Assembly (NCBI GenBank): GCA_947038155.1
Contig: CAMQVH010000004.1
Location: forward strand, 1 to 64,000
Source of the DNA: an uncultured Bacteroides sp.
GTDB lineage: Bacteria; Bacteroidota; Bacteroidia; Bacteroidales; Bacteroidaceae
Length of the DNA: 64,000 nt
Direction of reading: 5' to 3'
Part shown: positions 8,901-17,167 of the stretch, piece after piece
Layout: the number at the start of each line of letters is the position of its first letter
How positions within the stretch are numbered: position 1 is the first letter of the stretch
Position numbers and translations under genes: made by a program
The notes under the pieces: generated by a model
Databases searched by the model: none
Told to the model about the DNA's origin: nothing
Seen by the model: only the letters and a program-made list of their open reading frames with translations

Positions 8901-9078
8901 TGCGGCTATGAGTCATGGTATCGGTTCGGAATCACAGCGTCCGTTGGCGATTGTCATTATCGGCGGATTGATAGGAGCGACTTTCTTCGCCCTGTTCATC
9001 TTCCCGCTGATTGTGGAAGTAGTGTATGAACGAATGCTATATGATAAAAACGGAAAATTATTGCAAAGACGTATCTAA
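5953..9078 (+). CDS. CzcA/CusA-family heavy-metal RND efflux pump
   Basis: A 1041-residue inner membrane proton/metal antiporter of the heavy-metal RND group. It has the N-terminal helix, large periplasmic domains and twelve expected membrane segments. The signature DFGIIIDGAVVMVE around residues 395-408 holds the two Asp and one Glu of the proton relay. The DGA form of this signature is typical of the divalent-cation (Co/Zn/Cd-like) subgroup rather than the Cu/Ag pumps, but metal choice cannot be fixed from sequence. Other family stretches are APIDAFPDVTNTKV-like near the N-terminus (here TPIDAFPDVTNTKV) and FLPQLNEGSIYIRATLP. It follows the adaptor by 15 bp and ends facing the histidine kinase gene. 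Confidence 0.93.
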   Translation: MHKFIDNIVAFSLKNKFFIFFCTVIAVIAGAVSFKHTPIDAFPDVTNTKVTIITQWAGRSAEEVEKFITIPIEIAMNPVQKKTDIRSTTLFGLSVINVMFEDRVDDFTARQQVYNLLNDADLPEGVTPEVQPLYGPTGEIYRYTLRSEKRSVRDLKTIQDWVIERNLRSVSGVADIVSFGGEVKTFEVSVNPHQLINYGITSLELYDAIAKSNINVGGDVITKSSQAYVVRGIGLINDLDELRNIVVKNINGTPILVKNLADVHESCLPRLGQVGRMDENDVVQGIVVMRKGENPGEVIANLKDKIEELNQNVLPEDVRIVPFYDREDLVNLAVKTVTHNLIEGILLVTFIVLIFMADWRTTVIVAVIIPLALLFAFICLRVMGMSANLLSMGAIDFGIIIDGAVVMVEGVFVALDKKAKEVGMPAFNVMSKMGLIRHTAKDKAKAVFFSKLIIITALIPIFSFQKVEGKMFSPLAYTLGFALLGALIFTLTLVPVMSSMLLKKNVREKNNRFVHFINQKCTALFDTFYAHRKLTIGLATVVAGVGLWLFSFLGTEFLPQLNEGSIYIRATLPQSISLDESVTLANKMRKKLLTFPEVRQVLSQTGRPNDGTDATGFYNIEFHVDIYPEKDWESKLTKLQLIDKMQDDLSIYPGIDFNFSQPITDNVEEAASGVKGSIAVKVFGKDLYESEKLAVQIDKILNTVQGIEDLGVIRNIGQPELRIELNERQLARYGVAKEDVQSIIEMAIGGKSASLLYEDERKFNIMVRYSEEFRQNEEEIGKILVPAMDGTMVPIKELADITTITGPLLIFRDNHARFCAVKFSVRGRDMGTAVAEAQKKVNASVHLPAGYSLKWTGDFENQQRASKRLAQVVPISIAIIFIILFILFSNARDAGLVLLNVPFAAVGGIAALLITGFNFSISAGIGFIALFGICIQNGVIMISDIKANLKLGSPLQEATKEGVRSRIRPVIMTAAMAAIGLLPAAMSHGIGSESQRPLAIVIIGGLIGATFFALFIFPLIVEVVYERMLYDKNGKLLQRRI

Positions 9079-9175
9079 TTCATTTTCTATTCTTTCTATG
9101 AAAGAAACGGCATAGATTAAATTTTAATTTCGTTTTCAGTAGGTAGAAGTGAGGAAGGGACAAAAGTCGGTTGAA

Positions 9176-10507
9176 TCAGAAGATCACCCGTACTTTTGTT
9201 CCTTTTTCTATTTCCGAAGATATTTCCAGCCTGGCGTTGTAGGCAGATACTATTTTCAGAGTCAGGCTGAGGCCGATGCCCTGACCCGCATAGTCATGTG
9301 TGTTGCTGCCCCGATAGAAAGACTGGAATATATGTTCTATTTCTTCCGGAGGAATGCCGATGCCCTGATCTTTTATTTCAAGAACGAGGTGTTGATCTTT
9401 ACGGCTGAGTGTAATGTCTACTTCCTTTTCTGAATATTTGCAGGCGTTATCGATGATATTCTTTAAAGCTATTTTGAGCAGATAAGGATTGGCCTTTACA
9501 GTGGCAGCCTTACCTGTTTCTTCATGATGGAACCGGATTCGTTCGTTCGTTTTTATTAAGTCATTCAGCATATCCGGTAGAGACACTGCCTCCATATTGC
9601 TTTTTAAGAGCTCTTCATCCTGACGTGAAAGGAAAAGAAGATGGCGGATCAGATTGGAGATTCGCTTGCTTTCTGACGAGATTCGTTGCAGGGCTTCGAT
9701 ATATTCTCCGGTACTTCTTTCTTTCAGCAGACTGATTTCACATTCTCCCTGTATGGCGGTTATGGGGTTGTTCAGTTCATGCGAAGCATGGCTGACAAAG
9801 GACTTTTCAGCTTTGAAAGCACTGTCCAGACGGTCGAGCATGCTATTCAGTGTTTCGATCATGTCTTCCAGTTCATCGTTGTTTCCGGTCGTCTTTAACC
9901 GGCGGTTCAGGCTGTTGGCTCGTATTCTCTTCAGCTCCTTCAGTATATGCTGCAAGGGGACAAGAATACGACCGGAATAGATTTTCCCGACTAAATAAAT
10001 CAGGATGGAACTGAATAAAACCAGAAAGATGGAGAGAAGCAAGAGGTGTTCTTTGATTTCTGCACCGTACACATTCCGGGACATGACGAGGACGATGAAA
10101 TTCCCTTCATTATCGGGATAATAAAGGGCGGCTCCCAACTGGTCTTTGTATTTAAAAGAAAAAGGGATGCTGTCTTCACCGGCTATCAGAAGTGCCTGCT
10201 GATGCTGGGTCAGATATTTGTTCAGAGTGTCACGGACTTCGGAGAGACTGTCCATATTTAAAAGAATCTCATGAGCTTCAGGCAGGAGTTCGTCATATTT
10301 GCGCTGGATAATCTGGTAACTCTGTTCGTCTACTTCGTCTTTCTCCCAGTGCTTTTGTGCGGTCAGATATGCTTTTTCACGAAGGTAGGAGGCATAGAGT
10401 TTATTGATAAACTGTGTGCTGAAAAGATAGAATACGGCAATAATGATGATAGTTGTCAGTACACTGAGCAACGTATAGAAGAGAGCTATTTTAGAACCTA
10501 TTTTCAT
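9176..10507 (-). CDS. Sensor histidine kinase (CusS/CzcS-like) beside the metal efflux operon
   Basis: A 443-residue membrane kinase. One membrane helix lies at the N-terminus and a second near residues 155-175, enclosing a periplasmic sensor of about 120 residues. A HAMP linker follows, then the HisKA box SHASHELNNPITAIQGE with the phospho-accepting His at about residue 243. The ATPase domain ends the protein, with KNIIDNACKYS (N box), DQGIGIPPEEIEHIF (G1) and GQGIGLSL (G2). It pairs with the OmpR-type regulator 23 bp upstream. The pair is convergent with the efflux operon, so metal or envelope stress sensing is a reasonable inference. Confidence 0.9.
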   Translation of the reverse strand: MKIGSKIALFYTLLSVLTTIIIIAVFYLFSTQFINKLYASYLREKAYLTAQKHWEKDEVDEQSYQIIQRKYDELLPEAHEILLNMDSLSEVRDTLNKYLTQHQQALLIAGEDSIPFSFKYKDQLGAALYYPDNEGNFIVLVMSRNVYGAEIKEHLLLLSIFLVLFSSILIYLVGKIYSGRILVPLQHILKELKRIRANSLNRRLKTTGNNDELEDMIETLNSMLDRLDSAFKAEKSFVSHASHELNNPITAIQGECEISLLKERSTGEYIEALQRISSESKRISNLIRHLLFLSRQDEELLKSNMEAVSLPDMLNDLIKTNERIRFHHEETGKAATVKANPYLLKIALKNIIDNACKYSEKEVDITLSRKDQHLVLEIKDQGIGIPPEEIEHIFQSFYRGSNTHDYAGQGIGLSLTLKIVSAYNARLEISSEIEKGTKVRVIF

Positions 10508-10530
10508 ACACGGATTTATTTGATGGATGT

Positions 10531-11205
10531 TCAGGCATTCATGATATATCCTAATCCTACTACCGTATGAATCAGTTTCTTGTCGAAGTCACGGTCTATC
10601 TTTACCCGCAGATAATTGACGTATACGTCTACGATGTTGGTATTCGTATCAAAGTTCTTGTCCCATACATCTTTGAGCAGCGTAATGCGTGACAAGGCTA
10701 CCCCCTGGTGAGTCATGAAATATTCGAGCAGGCGGTATTCTTTTACGGTGAGATCGATATCCGCATCACCTCTTTTTGCCCGTCTGGTGTTACAGTCCAA
10801 TACCAGATTGTCGCAAGTCAGTTGATTGGTTACAGCCTCCTTGTTTCGTCGCAGCAGCGCCTTGATACGTGCTTCCAGTTCCTGAAAACTGAAAGGCTTG
10901 ACGAGATAATCGTCTGCTCCTGCATCCAGTCCTTTTACAATATCTTCCGTAGTGCCTAAAGCCGTCAGCATAATGACCGGTGTCTGGTAACCGAACATCT
11001 GCCGATAGAGATGGCAAAGTTCGAGCCCGTTTATTTTCGGCATGATAATATCCAGAATTACAAGGTCGAAAGGTTCTTCCTGAAGGATTCTCCAACCCGT
11101 ATTTCCGTCATGACAGACTGTTACCGAATGTCCGAACTCTTTCAGTCCCCGTTCGATAAAGGAGGCGATATTGACTTCATCTTCTGCTAATAGTATCTTT
11201 GCCAT
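10531..11205 (-). CDS. OmpR-family response regulator
   Basis: A 224-residue regulator with a receiver domain (acidic pocket EDE at 9-11, phospho-acceptor Asp 52 in VILDIIMPKINGLEL, Lys in LVKPFSF) and a C-terminal winged-helix DNA-binding domain (LTVKEYRLLEYFMTH, IVDVYVNYLRVKID). The ATG at 11205 was preferred to one at 11268 because the protein then begins with the standard MAKILLAEDE and the promoter box at 11225-11232 stays upstream. It is the first gene of a two-gene operon with the histidine kinase and probably controls the RND operon. Confidence 0.92.
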   Translation of the reverse strand: MAKILLAEDEVNIASFIERGLKEFGHSVTVCHDGNTGWRILQEEPFDLVILDIIMPKINGLELCHLYRQMFGYQTPVIMLTALGTTEDIVKGLDAGADDYLVKPFSFQELEARIKALLRRNKEAVTNQLTCDNLVLDCNTRRAKRGDADIDLTVKEYRLLEYFMTHQGVALSRITLLKDVWDKNFDTNTNIVDVYVNYLRVKIDRDFDKKLIHTVVGLGYIMNA

Positions 11206-11224
11206 AAATCTACATTGTTTAGAT

Positions 11225-11232
11225 GCAAAGAT
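11225..11232 (-). promoter_or_regulatory. -7 promoter box of the OmpR/kinase operon
   Basis: Reads TATCTTTG on the minus strand (TAnnTTTG), 20 bp upstream of the regulator ATG. The leader would be very short. Confidence 0.55.
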
Positions 11233-11324
11233 ACTTTTTCTTTGTATCCGAAGAAAGAAAAACGGCATACATTTAAGTGTTTCTCCTTTCTGAACTGTAT
11301 TATATATAAACAGACGATTATACT

Positions 11325-13340
11325 ATGAAAGTAAAACATTTAGTTGGAGCTTTTCTGTGTGTGCTGGGATGCTATGCCTGTAGTAGCCCGAAAACAGAGG
11401 TCCAGTCACCGGACGGACATATCAAGATGACATTGACAGTAGACGAAAACGGCAAACCGTTTTATAATGTGTCGGTGGATGACTCCCTCTTGATAGAAAA
11501 TTCAGCCATGGGCTTTACGGCGGCTAACGGCATCATTCTGGGAGAAGGTTTTCAGGTGAAGAACACGACTTTCAGCAGTGAAGACGAAACTTGGACACAG
11601 CCGTGGGGAGAGAATAAAAAGAACCGGAATCATTATAACGAAATGGCAGTCAATCTGACAAATGAAGATCATGTACAACTGACGCTTCGTTTTCGTGTAT
11701 TTGATGATGGAATCGGTTTCCGCTATGAATACACGGTGCCGACTGTAGATTCTTTATTGATTACCGACGAACTGACTACTTTCCGTTTTCATCGTGACGG
11801 AACTTCGTGGTCGATTCCCGCCAGTGCCGAAACATACGAACTACTTTATCAACAACAACCGATTTCCGAAGTGGAAACGGCCAATACACCTTTCACATTC
11901 AAGACTGCGGATGGAGTTTATGGAAGTATCCACGAAGCCGCTTTGTATGATTTCCCGGAAATGACTCTGAAGCAAATCGGCCATTATACATTGAAAGCGG
12001 AACTTGCCCCGTGGCCTGACGGCATTAAGGCGCGTAAGGGAAATCACTTCACGACCTCATGGCGCACCGTACAGATCGCACCGGAAGCTGTCGGTTTGAT
12101 CAACTCTTCGCTGATTCTGAATCTGAATGATCCTTGCGTACTGGAAACTACGGACTGGATTCGCCCGCTGAAATATGTAGGAGTGTGGTGGGGGATGCAT
12201 CTCGGCGTAGAAACCTGGAAGATGGACGAACGTCACGGAGCTACTACTGCCAATGCAAAGAAATACATAGATTTTGCCGCAGCCAATCATATCGAAGCTG
12301 TCCTGTTCGAAGGTTGGAACGAAGGTTGGGAAAGTTGGGGCGGTATGCAGAGCTTTGATTTCACCAAGCCATACGCGGATTTCAATATTGATGAAATCGT
12401 ACGTTATGCCAAAGAGAAAGGTGTTGAAATCATGGGACATCATGAGACCGGAGGGAATATTCCTAACTATGAACGTCAGATGGATCATGCCATGCAATGG
12501 TATACCGATCATGGTATCCACATCCTAAAGACAGGGTATGCAGGCGCATTTCCGGATGGATATCTGCATCATAGCCAATACGGTGTCAATCACTATCAAC
12601 GGGTAGTGGAAACTGCCGCCCGTCATCAAATGACTCTGGATGCACACGAACCGATCAAAGATACCGGTATCCGTCGTACATGGCCGAATATGATGACACG
12701 CGAGGGGGCAAGAGGCATGGAATGGAATGCGTGGAGTGAAGGCAATCCTCCTTCTCATCACGTGATGTTACCGTTCACCCGCCTGCTGTCCGGTCCGATG
12801 GATTATACGCCGGGAACTTTTGATATTCTGTTCTTGAAAACGAAGGATTCTCCGCGCCGACAGAAGTGGAACGATCAGGATAAAGGCAATAGCCGTGTGA
12901 ATACGACACTGGCTAAACAACTGGCTAATTGGGTAATCCTGTATTCTCCTTTGCAGATGGCTTCGGATATGATCGAGCATTATGAAGGACATCCGGCATT
13001 CCAGTTCTTCCGTGATTTCGATCCGGATTGTGATGAATCGAAAGCACTGGCAGGAGAACCGGGAGAGTTCATAGCAGTGGTACGTAAAGCAAAAGGCAAT
13101 TATTTCCTGGGAGCAGCTACCAATGAAACTCCCCGTACTTTAGAAGTAAAACTGGACTTCCTGGAACCGGGCAAGCAGTATAAAGCTGTCATCTATGCGG
13201 ATGGCGAAAAGGCTGACTGGAAAACGAATCCTACCGATTATAAGATTACGGAACAGATTGTAACATCAGAAAATACGTTGAGTATACGGATGGCTCCCGG
13301 AGGCGGGCAGGCTGTTTCGTTTATAAAAAGTAATAGGTAA
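11325..13340 (+). CDS. GH97 glycoside hydrolase (alpha-glucosidase-like, inverting type) lipoprotein
   Basis: A 671-residue glycosidase with a lipoprotein signal (GCYAC lipobox near residue 19), an N-terminal beta-sandwich, a catalytic (beta/alpha)8 barrel and a small C-terminal sandwich, as in GH97. By comparison with SusB, the inverting catalytic set is retained: Glu of HHETGG at about 372, Glu of DAHEP at about 441 and Glu of ARGMEW at about 464; the KTGYAG strand matches the SusB KSGYVG. The retaining alpha-galactosidase subgroup would have an Asp nucleophile instead. It is expected in the periplasm or outer membrane, trimming alpha-linked glucose. It stands alone, without SusC/SusD partners, divergent from the two-component operon. 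Its last codons lie in a 14-bp tandem repeat. Confidence 0.9.
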   Translation: MKVKHLVGAFLCVLGCYACSSPKTEVQSPDGHIKMTLTVDENGKPFYNVSVDDSLLIENSAMGFTAANGIILGEGFQVKNTTFSSEDETWTQPWGENKKNRNHYNEMAVNLTNEDHVQLTLRFRVFDDGIGFRYEYTVPTVDSLLITDELTTFRFHRDGTSWSIPASAETYELLYQQQPISEVETANTPFTFKTADGVYGSIHEAALYDFPEMTLKQIGHYTLKAELAPWPDGIKARKGNHFTTSWRTVQIAPEAVGLINSSLILNLNDPCVLETTDWIRPLKYVGVWWGMHLGVETWKMDERHGATTANAKKYIDFAAANHIEAVLFEGWNEGWESWGGMQSFDFTKPYADFNIDEIVRYAKEKGVEIMGHHETGGNIPNYERQMDHAMQWYTDHGIHILKTGYAGAFPDGYLHHSQYGVNHYQRVVETAARHQMTLDAHEPIKDTGIRRTWPNMMTREGARGMEWNAWSEGNPPSHHVMLPFTRLLSGPMDYTPGTFDILFLKTKDSPRRQKWNDQDKGNSRVNTTLAKQLANWVILYSPLQMASDMIEHYEGHPAFQFFRDFDPDCDESKALAGEPGEFIAVVRKAKGNYFLGAATNETPRTLEVKLDFLEPGKQYKAVIYADGEKADWKTNPTDYKITEQIVTSENTLSIRMAPGGGQAVSFIKSNR

Positions 13341-13370
13341 TAAGTAATAGGTAGTAAGTAATAGGTAATA
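13329..13370 (+). repeat. 14-bp tandem repeat, three copies, across the GH97 stop codon
   Basis: Units AGTAATAGGTAATA (13329-13342), AGTAATAGGTAGTA (13343-13356) and AGTAATAGGTAATA (13357-13370) follow directly on each other. The first copy contains the last codons and the TAA of the GH97 gene. The repeats contain further in-frame-type stops (TAA, TAG) and look like slippage at a gene end. Confidence 0.85.
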
Positions 13371-13441
13371 AGTGAGGATGTTAAAGGAGAGAGATTGTCG
13401 GAGGATAACAAGATAAAATTAAGTTGGTTAGGTTAGACTGA

Positions 13442-13482
13442 AAAAACGGTGGACAGAGTTTTGATACCTGTTCACCGTTTTT
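13442..13482. terminator. Bidirectional terminator between GH97 and acyl-CoA synthetase
   Basis: A 15-bp stem (13442-13456 with 13468-13482, one G-T pair) starts with five A and ends with five T, so it works in both directions between these convergent genes. Confidence 0.88.
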
Positions 13483-13514
13483 GTTTTTATTGAGTATGGT
13501 TTTGAAAGGATGTG

Positions 13515-15179
13515 TTATCCTTTCGCTTCCTGATACATAAAGCGTTTGATTGATTTCTTCGCAGTCTTTTCAAATTCCTCGAAGTGGATTTTGACTTTGC
13601 TTATCTGAGAATAATTGGGAAGCTGCTGATTCAGTTCAATACGATTGGCTTCCATAACTTTTATGATATCGGTCTGTTGCAAGCCATGGGCAAAAGCATC
13701 GTCAAAGTCCGGATAAATCAGTGCGACCAACTTGTCGTGCTGCAAAACGATCAGTGACTCGGCAACATAAGGCATATTATTCAGTTTGCTTTCTATCTCT
13801 TCCGGATAGATATTCTGTCCGCTGGAAGTCAGAAGCAGATTCTTGCTGCGACCGCGAACTGTCACATATCCTTCGTCGTCGATTGTCCCTAAATCACCCG
13901 TATGAAGCCATCCGTTGGCATCGATAATTTGTGCCGTCGCTTCCGGATTTTTATAATATCCCAGCATCATATTCATTCCCCTGCATACGATTTCTCCGGC
14001 ATGTGTTTTAGGGTCGGGCGAGTCGATGCGGACTTCCATTCGGGTGGTTGCCTTGCCGCAGGAAGCCAGTTTCAGTGTTTCCCAACGGCTGGAGCAAATA
14101 ATCGGGCCACATTCGGTCATACCGTAAGCGAGGGTGTAAGGAAAGCCTATCTTTTTGAGGAACGCTTCTACTTCGGCATTGAAAGGAGCACCGCCGATAA
14201 TGATTTCATCGAAGTTCCCACCGAAGATTTCCATAGCAGCCTGTCGTGCCAACGATTTGATTTTATCGTTTACAATGGGCACTTTAAGCAATAGTTTACC
14301 GATTTTGCTGTCCACTCTCGGAAGAATATCTTTTTTGATAATTTTCTCTACGATCAAAGGTACACAGGAGATTACTCTTGGTTTTATTTCTGCAAAAGAC
14401 TGCGCAATAATCTTCGGAGACGGCATACGTGTCAGGAAGTAAATGTGCGCTCCGGCAGAGAAACCATATAAGAAATCGTACACCATGCCGAATACATGAC
14501 CCATCGGAAGCATGGAAACGATGTGATCGCCCGCTTTCACAGGAAGCATCTCGAAACAGTATGCCACGTTCGACCAAATACTGCGGTAGGGGAGCATGAC
14601 TCCTTTGGAATATCCGGTAGTGCCGGAGGTATAATTGATGATAGCCAGTTCTTCCGGACGGTCCTTCCGGTAACAGATATGTTCGGGGCGGAAATTCTTC
14701 GGATAACGCTGACCGTAAATAGCGTTCCGGTGTTCGAAGGCGTAAGTCAGTTTCTCGTTGCGCGATACCAATGCAGTGAAATCGGTGAGTGAAGCGATAC
14801 CTTCCAGTAGCGGCATTGCGTCTTCATTCAGATTTTCCCATGCCTGATCGCCGACAAAAAGTAATTTGGCTTCGGAGTGATTGACGATATTATGAATATT
14901 ATCCGCTTTGAACTCATGCAGAATAGGAACGATGACGGCTCCGTAAGTGATAGTGGCTAAGAAGGTGACTCCCCAATGGGCACTGTTCCGGCCGCAGACT
15001 GCTATTTTATCTCCTGGCTGGATACCGGCACTTTCCAATACAATGTGAAACTTGGCTATCTTGCGCGCTACATCCTTATATTGAAGCGTGATTCCTTTGT
15101 AGTCTGTCAATGCATCTTTATCCCAGTTTTTAATGATGCTCTGTTCAATATAATCAATGAACTGATGTTCTTGTTTCAT
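13515..15179 (-). CDS. AMP-dependent long-chain acyl-CoA synthetase
   Basis: An adenylate-forming ligase of about 554 residues that activates fatty acids to acyl-CoA. The P-loop-like motif INYTSGTTGYSKGVMLP is clear. AYGMTECGP and the hinge motif GWLHTGDLGTIDDEGYVTVRGRSKNLL follow, and the C-terminal Lys region is TAKKSIKRFMYQ. A cytoplasmic or peripheral membrane enzyme is expected. Start choice: the ATG at 15179 (MKQEHQF) gives a 25-nt leader from the promoter box at 15211-15218; an ATG at 15194 is possible. Upstream starts would overlap the promoter. Substrate chain length is not evident from sequence. Confidence 0.9.
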   Translation of the reverse strand: MKQEHQFIDYIEQSIIKNWDKDALTDYKGITLQYKDVARKIAKFHIVLESAGIQPGDKIAVCGRNSAHWGVTFLATITYGAVIVPILHEFKADNIHNIVNHSEAKLLFVGDQAWENLNEDAMPLLEGIASLTDFTALVSRNEKLTYAFEHRNAIYGQRYPKNFRPEHICYRKDRPEELAIINYTSGTTGYSKGVMLPYRSIWSNVAYCFEMLPVKAGDHIVSMLPMGHVFGMVYDFLYGFSAGAHIYFLTRMPSPKIIAQSFAEIKPRVISCVPLIVEKIIKKDILPRVDSKIGKLLLKVPIVNDKIKSLARQAAMEIFGGNFDEIIIGGAPFNAEVEAFLKKIGFPYTLAYGMTECGPIICSSRWETLKLASCGKATTRMEVRIDSPDPKTHAGEIVCRGMNMMLGYYKNPEATAQIIDANGWLHTGDLGTIDDEGYVTVRGRSKNLLLTSSGQNIYPEEIESKLNNMPYVAESLIVLQHDKLVALIYPDFDDAFAHGLQQTDIIKVMEANRIELNQQLPNYSQISKVKIHFEEFEKTAKKSIKRFMYQEAKG

Positions 15180-15210
15180 TCGATTTTTGCACATTTGATT
15201 TAAAATTGCG

Positions 15211-15218
15211 CAAAAATA
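15211..15218 (-). promoter_or_regulatory. -7 promoter box of the acyl-CoA synthetase gene
   Basis: Reads TATTTTTG on the minus strand, matching TAnnTTTG, 32 bp upstream of the chosen ATG. Confidence 0.55.
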
Positions 15219-15283
15219 ACATTTCATTAACGGAAACCGAAGTTTACAATTAAGTTTTACGGTTAATTAACGGGGGAGGAAAA

Positions 15284-15517
15284 GCTGACTAAAAAGTCAG
15301 TAGTACCTTAAATGAGGCTGACTAAAAAGTCGGTAGTATCTTGAATCTCCTCCTTCGGGAAGGAGGAGTCCCCGTAGGGGGAGGTGGTAGGTGAACACAT
15401 AACTCTGTTGTTTACAATAGAATAGGAATAAACCTTATTTTACCTACCACCCCGGCTTTCAGCCACCCTTCCCGAAGGGAGGGGAATTGGAGATACTATT
15501 GACTTTTTAGTCAGTCC
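15284..15517. repeat. Dispersed intergenic repeat, copy A (about 234 bp inverted repeat)
   Basis: The arms at about 15318-15393 and 15440-15514 are imperfect reverse complements of some 70 bp, both ending in the palindromic core GACTAAAAAGTC or GACTTTTTAGTC. An extra core copy precedes the left arm (15287-15298). Inside the arms are CTCCTCCTTC hairpins and GGTGGTAGGT/ACCTACCACC. A closely similar element is at 45923-46115, and core-only relatives are at 39542-39630 and 18389-18441. No coding capacity is seen. A MITE-like or REP-like element is the likely nature. Confidence 0.85.
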
Positions 15518-15526
15518 CTATAAACA

Positions 15527-17005
15527 TCAGGATTCGCTATTGTCTTCCTCGTCCTCTTTGGGCTTTTCGGAGATGAGCAGCAATTTATCATTCACATGCA
15601 GTTTCAGCGTTCCGTTCGGTATCAGGAACTCATCCCCACGTTTCACAATCATTACCAGCGTGCCTTTGGGGAGATTCATATCTTTCAGCGTATCTGCCTC
15701 TTCCAGCATTTCCTGAGTGATAGTCATATCTTTGAGGTCTGTATCAATCTCTTCCGGAAGTTCCACTCCAAAATCATTCCCCGTCTTTTCCAGCGGTTTG
15801 GACAGATGTAACAGGCGGGCAACGAAAGAAACCGTTGTTCCCTGCACTACCAGTGAAACGATTGTGATGAAGAATACGACATTAAAGATAATATTCGATC
15901 CTTCGACTCCTGCAACCACCGGATAAGTGGCGAAGATAATGGGAACTGCTCCACGCAATCCTACCCAGGAGACGAACAGCCGCGATTTCATTGTTATCTT
16001 CCGGAACGGAAGCAAACAGAGGAACACACTTAATGGGCGACCGATCACAATCATGAAGACACCGATCAATAGTGCTACTGCTGCAACTTCCAGCATTTCA
16101 TGAGGATTAACGAGAAGTCCGAGGCAGAGGAACATGATGATCTGGAACAACCAGGTAAGTCCGTCCATGAACGTATAAATGTCTTTGCGGTGCATGATCT
16201 TGTTGTTTCCTACCATGATACCTGCGATATATACGGCAAGGTAACCATTTCCTTTTAGTAAATCAGTGATAGAGAAGGTGAAGAAAACAAACGCCAGCAA
16301 CAGGATAGGATACAACGCCTGATTGTCGATGTTGAGCTTGTTCAGCATACGGATAGCCAGTTTTCCGAGCACGTATCCGGCAGCCGCGCCGACTATAAAC
16401 TGAATGATGAAAGAAGCGGCGATAGCCCCGACACCCATACCTGCCGATTGGATAAACTGTATCAGGACAACGGTGAGCATGTATGCCATCGGGTCGTTAC
16501 TTCCACTTTCCAGCTCCAGCATGGGGCGGAGGTTGTGTTTCAGATTCATCTTCTGCGAACGCAGGATGGCGAACACCGAAGCCGAGTCCGTAGAGGACAT
16601 GGTAGATGCCAGTAGCAATGACGTGGTGATGGGCAGATAGATATTCGTCCAACTCATTCCGGACAGCCACCAGATAAATAATCCGGTGAAAAGAGCGGTT
16701 AGTAGAACTCCGACGGTAGAAAGCACGATACCTGGACCTAAAATGGGTTTGATTTCTCTGAATTTCGTATCCATACCTCCCGAAAACAGGATGATGCTCA
16801 AGGCAACCATACCGATGAATTGCGCATCTTTTGCGTCATGAAACTGGAGTCCGAGTCCGTCACTTCCGAACAACATTCCTACTACGAGGAACAGTAATAA
16901 GGTGGGCACTCCGAAGCGATATCCTGTTTTTCCGACAACGATGCTAACGAAAAGTAAGATAGAACCAATTAGTAGAGTGTTTTCTGCTGTAAATATCATA
17001 GGCAA
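15527..17005 (-). CDS. CPA1-type K+(Na+)/H+ antiporter with RCK_C domain
   Basis: A 492-residue inner membrane antiporter of the NhaP2/CvrA type. About twelve hydrophobic segments run from residue 8 to about 395. The sequence includes SSTDSASVFAILRS and ELESGSNDPMAYMLTVVL, where the conserved Ser/Asp pairs of CPA1 exchangers lie. A cytoplasmic TrkA-C/RCK_C domain follows (DMNLPKGTLVMIVKRGDEFLIP). It should exchange K+ or Na+ for protons in volume or pH control. It is divergent from the uracil permease gene, with 162 bp between them. Ion choice is not evident. Confidence 0.9.
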   Translation of the reverse strand: MPMIFTAENTLLIGSILLFVSIVVGKTGYRFGVPTLLLFLVVGMLFGSDGLGLQFHDAKDAQFIGMVALSIILFSGGMDTKFREIKPILGPGIVLSTVGVLLTALFTGLFIWWLSGMSWTNIYLPITTSLLLASTMSSTDSASVFAILRSQKMNLKHNLRPMLELESGSNDPMAYMLTVVLIQFIQSAGMGVGAIAASFIIQFIVGAAAGYVLGKLAIRMLNKLNIDNQALYPILLLAFVFFTFSITDLLKGNGYLAVYIAGIMVGNNKIMHRKDIYTFMDGLTWLFQIIMFLCLGLLVNPHEMLEVAAVALLIGVFMIVIGRPLSVFLCLLPFRKITMKSRLFVSWVGLRGAVPIIFATYPVVAGVEGSNIIFNVVFFITIVSLVVQGTTVSFVARLLHLSKPLEKTGNDFGVELPEEIDTDLKDMTITQEMLEEADTLKDMNLPKGTLVMIVKRGDEFLIPNGTLKLHVNDKLLLISEKPKEDEEDNSES

Positions 17006-17134
17006 TATATTATTAAGTTATTAAATGTGTCGTATTAGGTCTCACCGTGCGAAGTTACACATTATTTAAAACAAATAAAGACTCTTTTTGGATGTATTTT
17101 TGTGAAAAAAGGTAGTTAAATTGTCTAAAAAGAT

Positions 17135-17142
17135 TAATTTTG
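17135..17142 (+). promoter_or_regulatory. -7 promoter box of the uracil permease gene
   Basis: TAATTTTG matches TAnnTTTG, 25 bp upstream of the ATG at 17168. No clear -33 element. Confidence 0.5.
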
Positions 17143-17167
17143 CACTCAATTAATCTACATCATACTT

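Noticed and set aside
9092..9109. Terminator between the RND pump and the histidine kinase
   Set aside because: TTCTTTC-TAT-GAAAGAA is a short AT-rich stem with no good T tract; the support is too weak to list.
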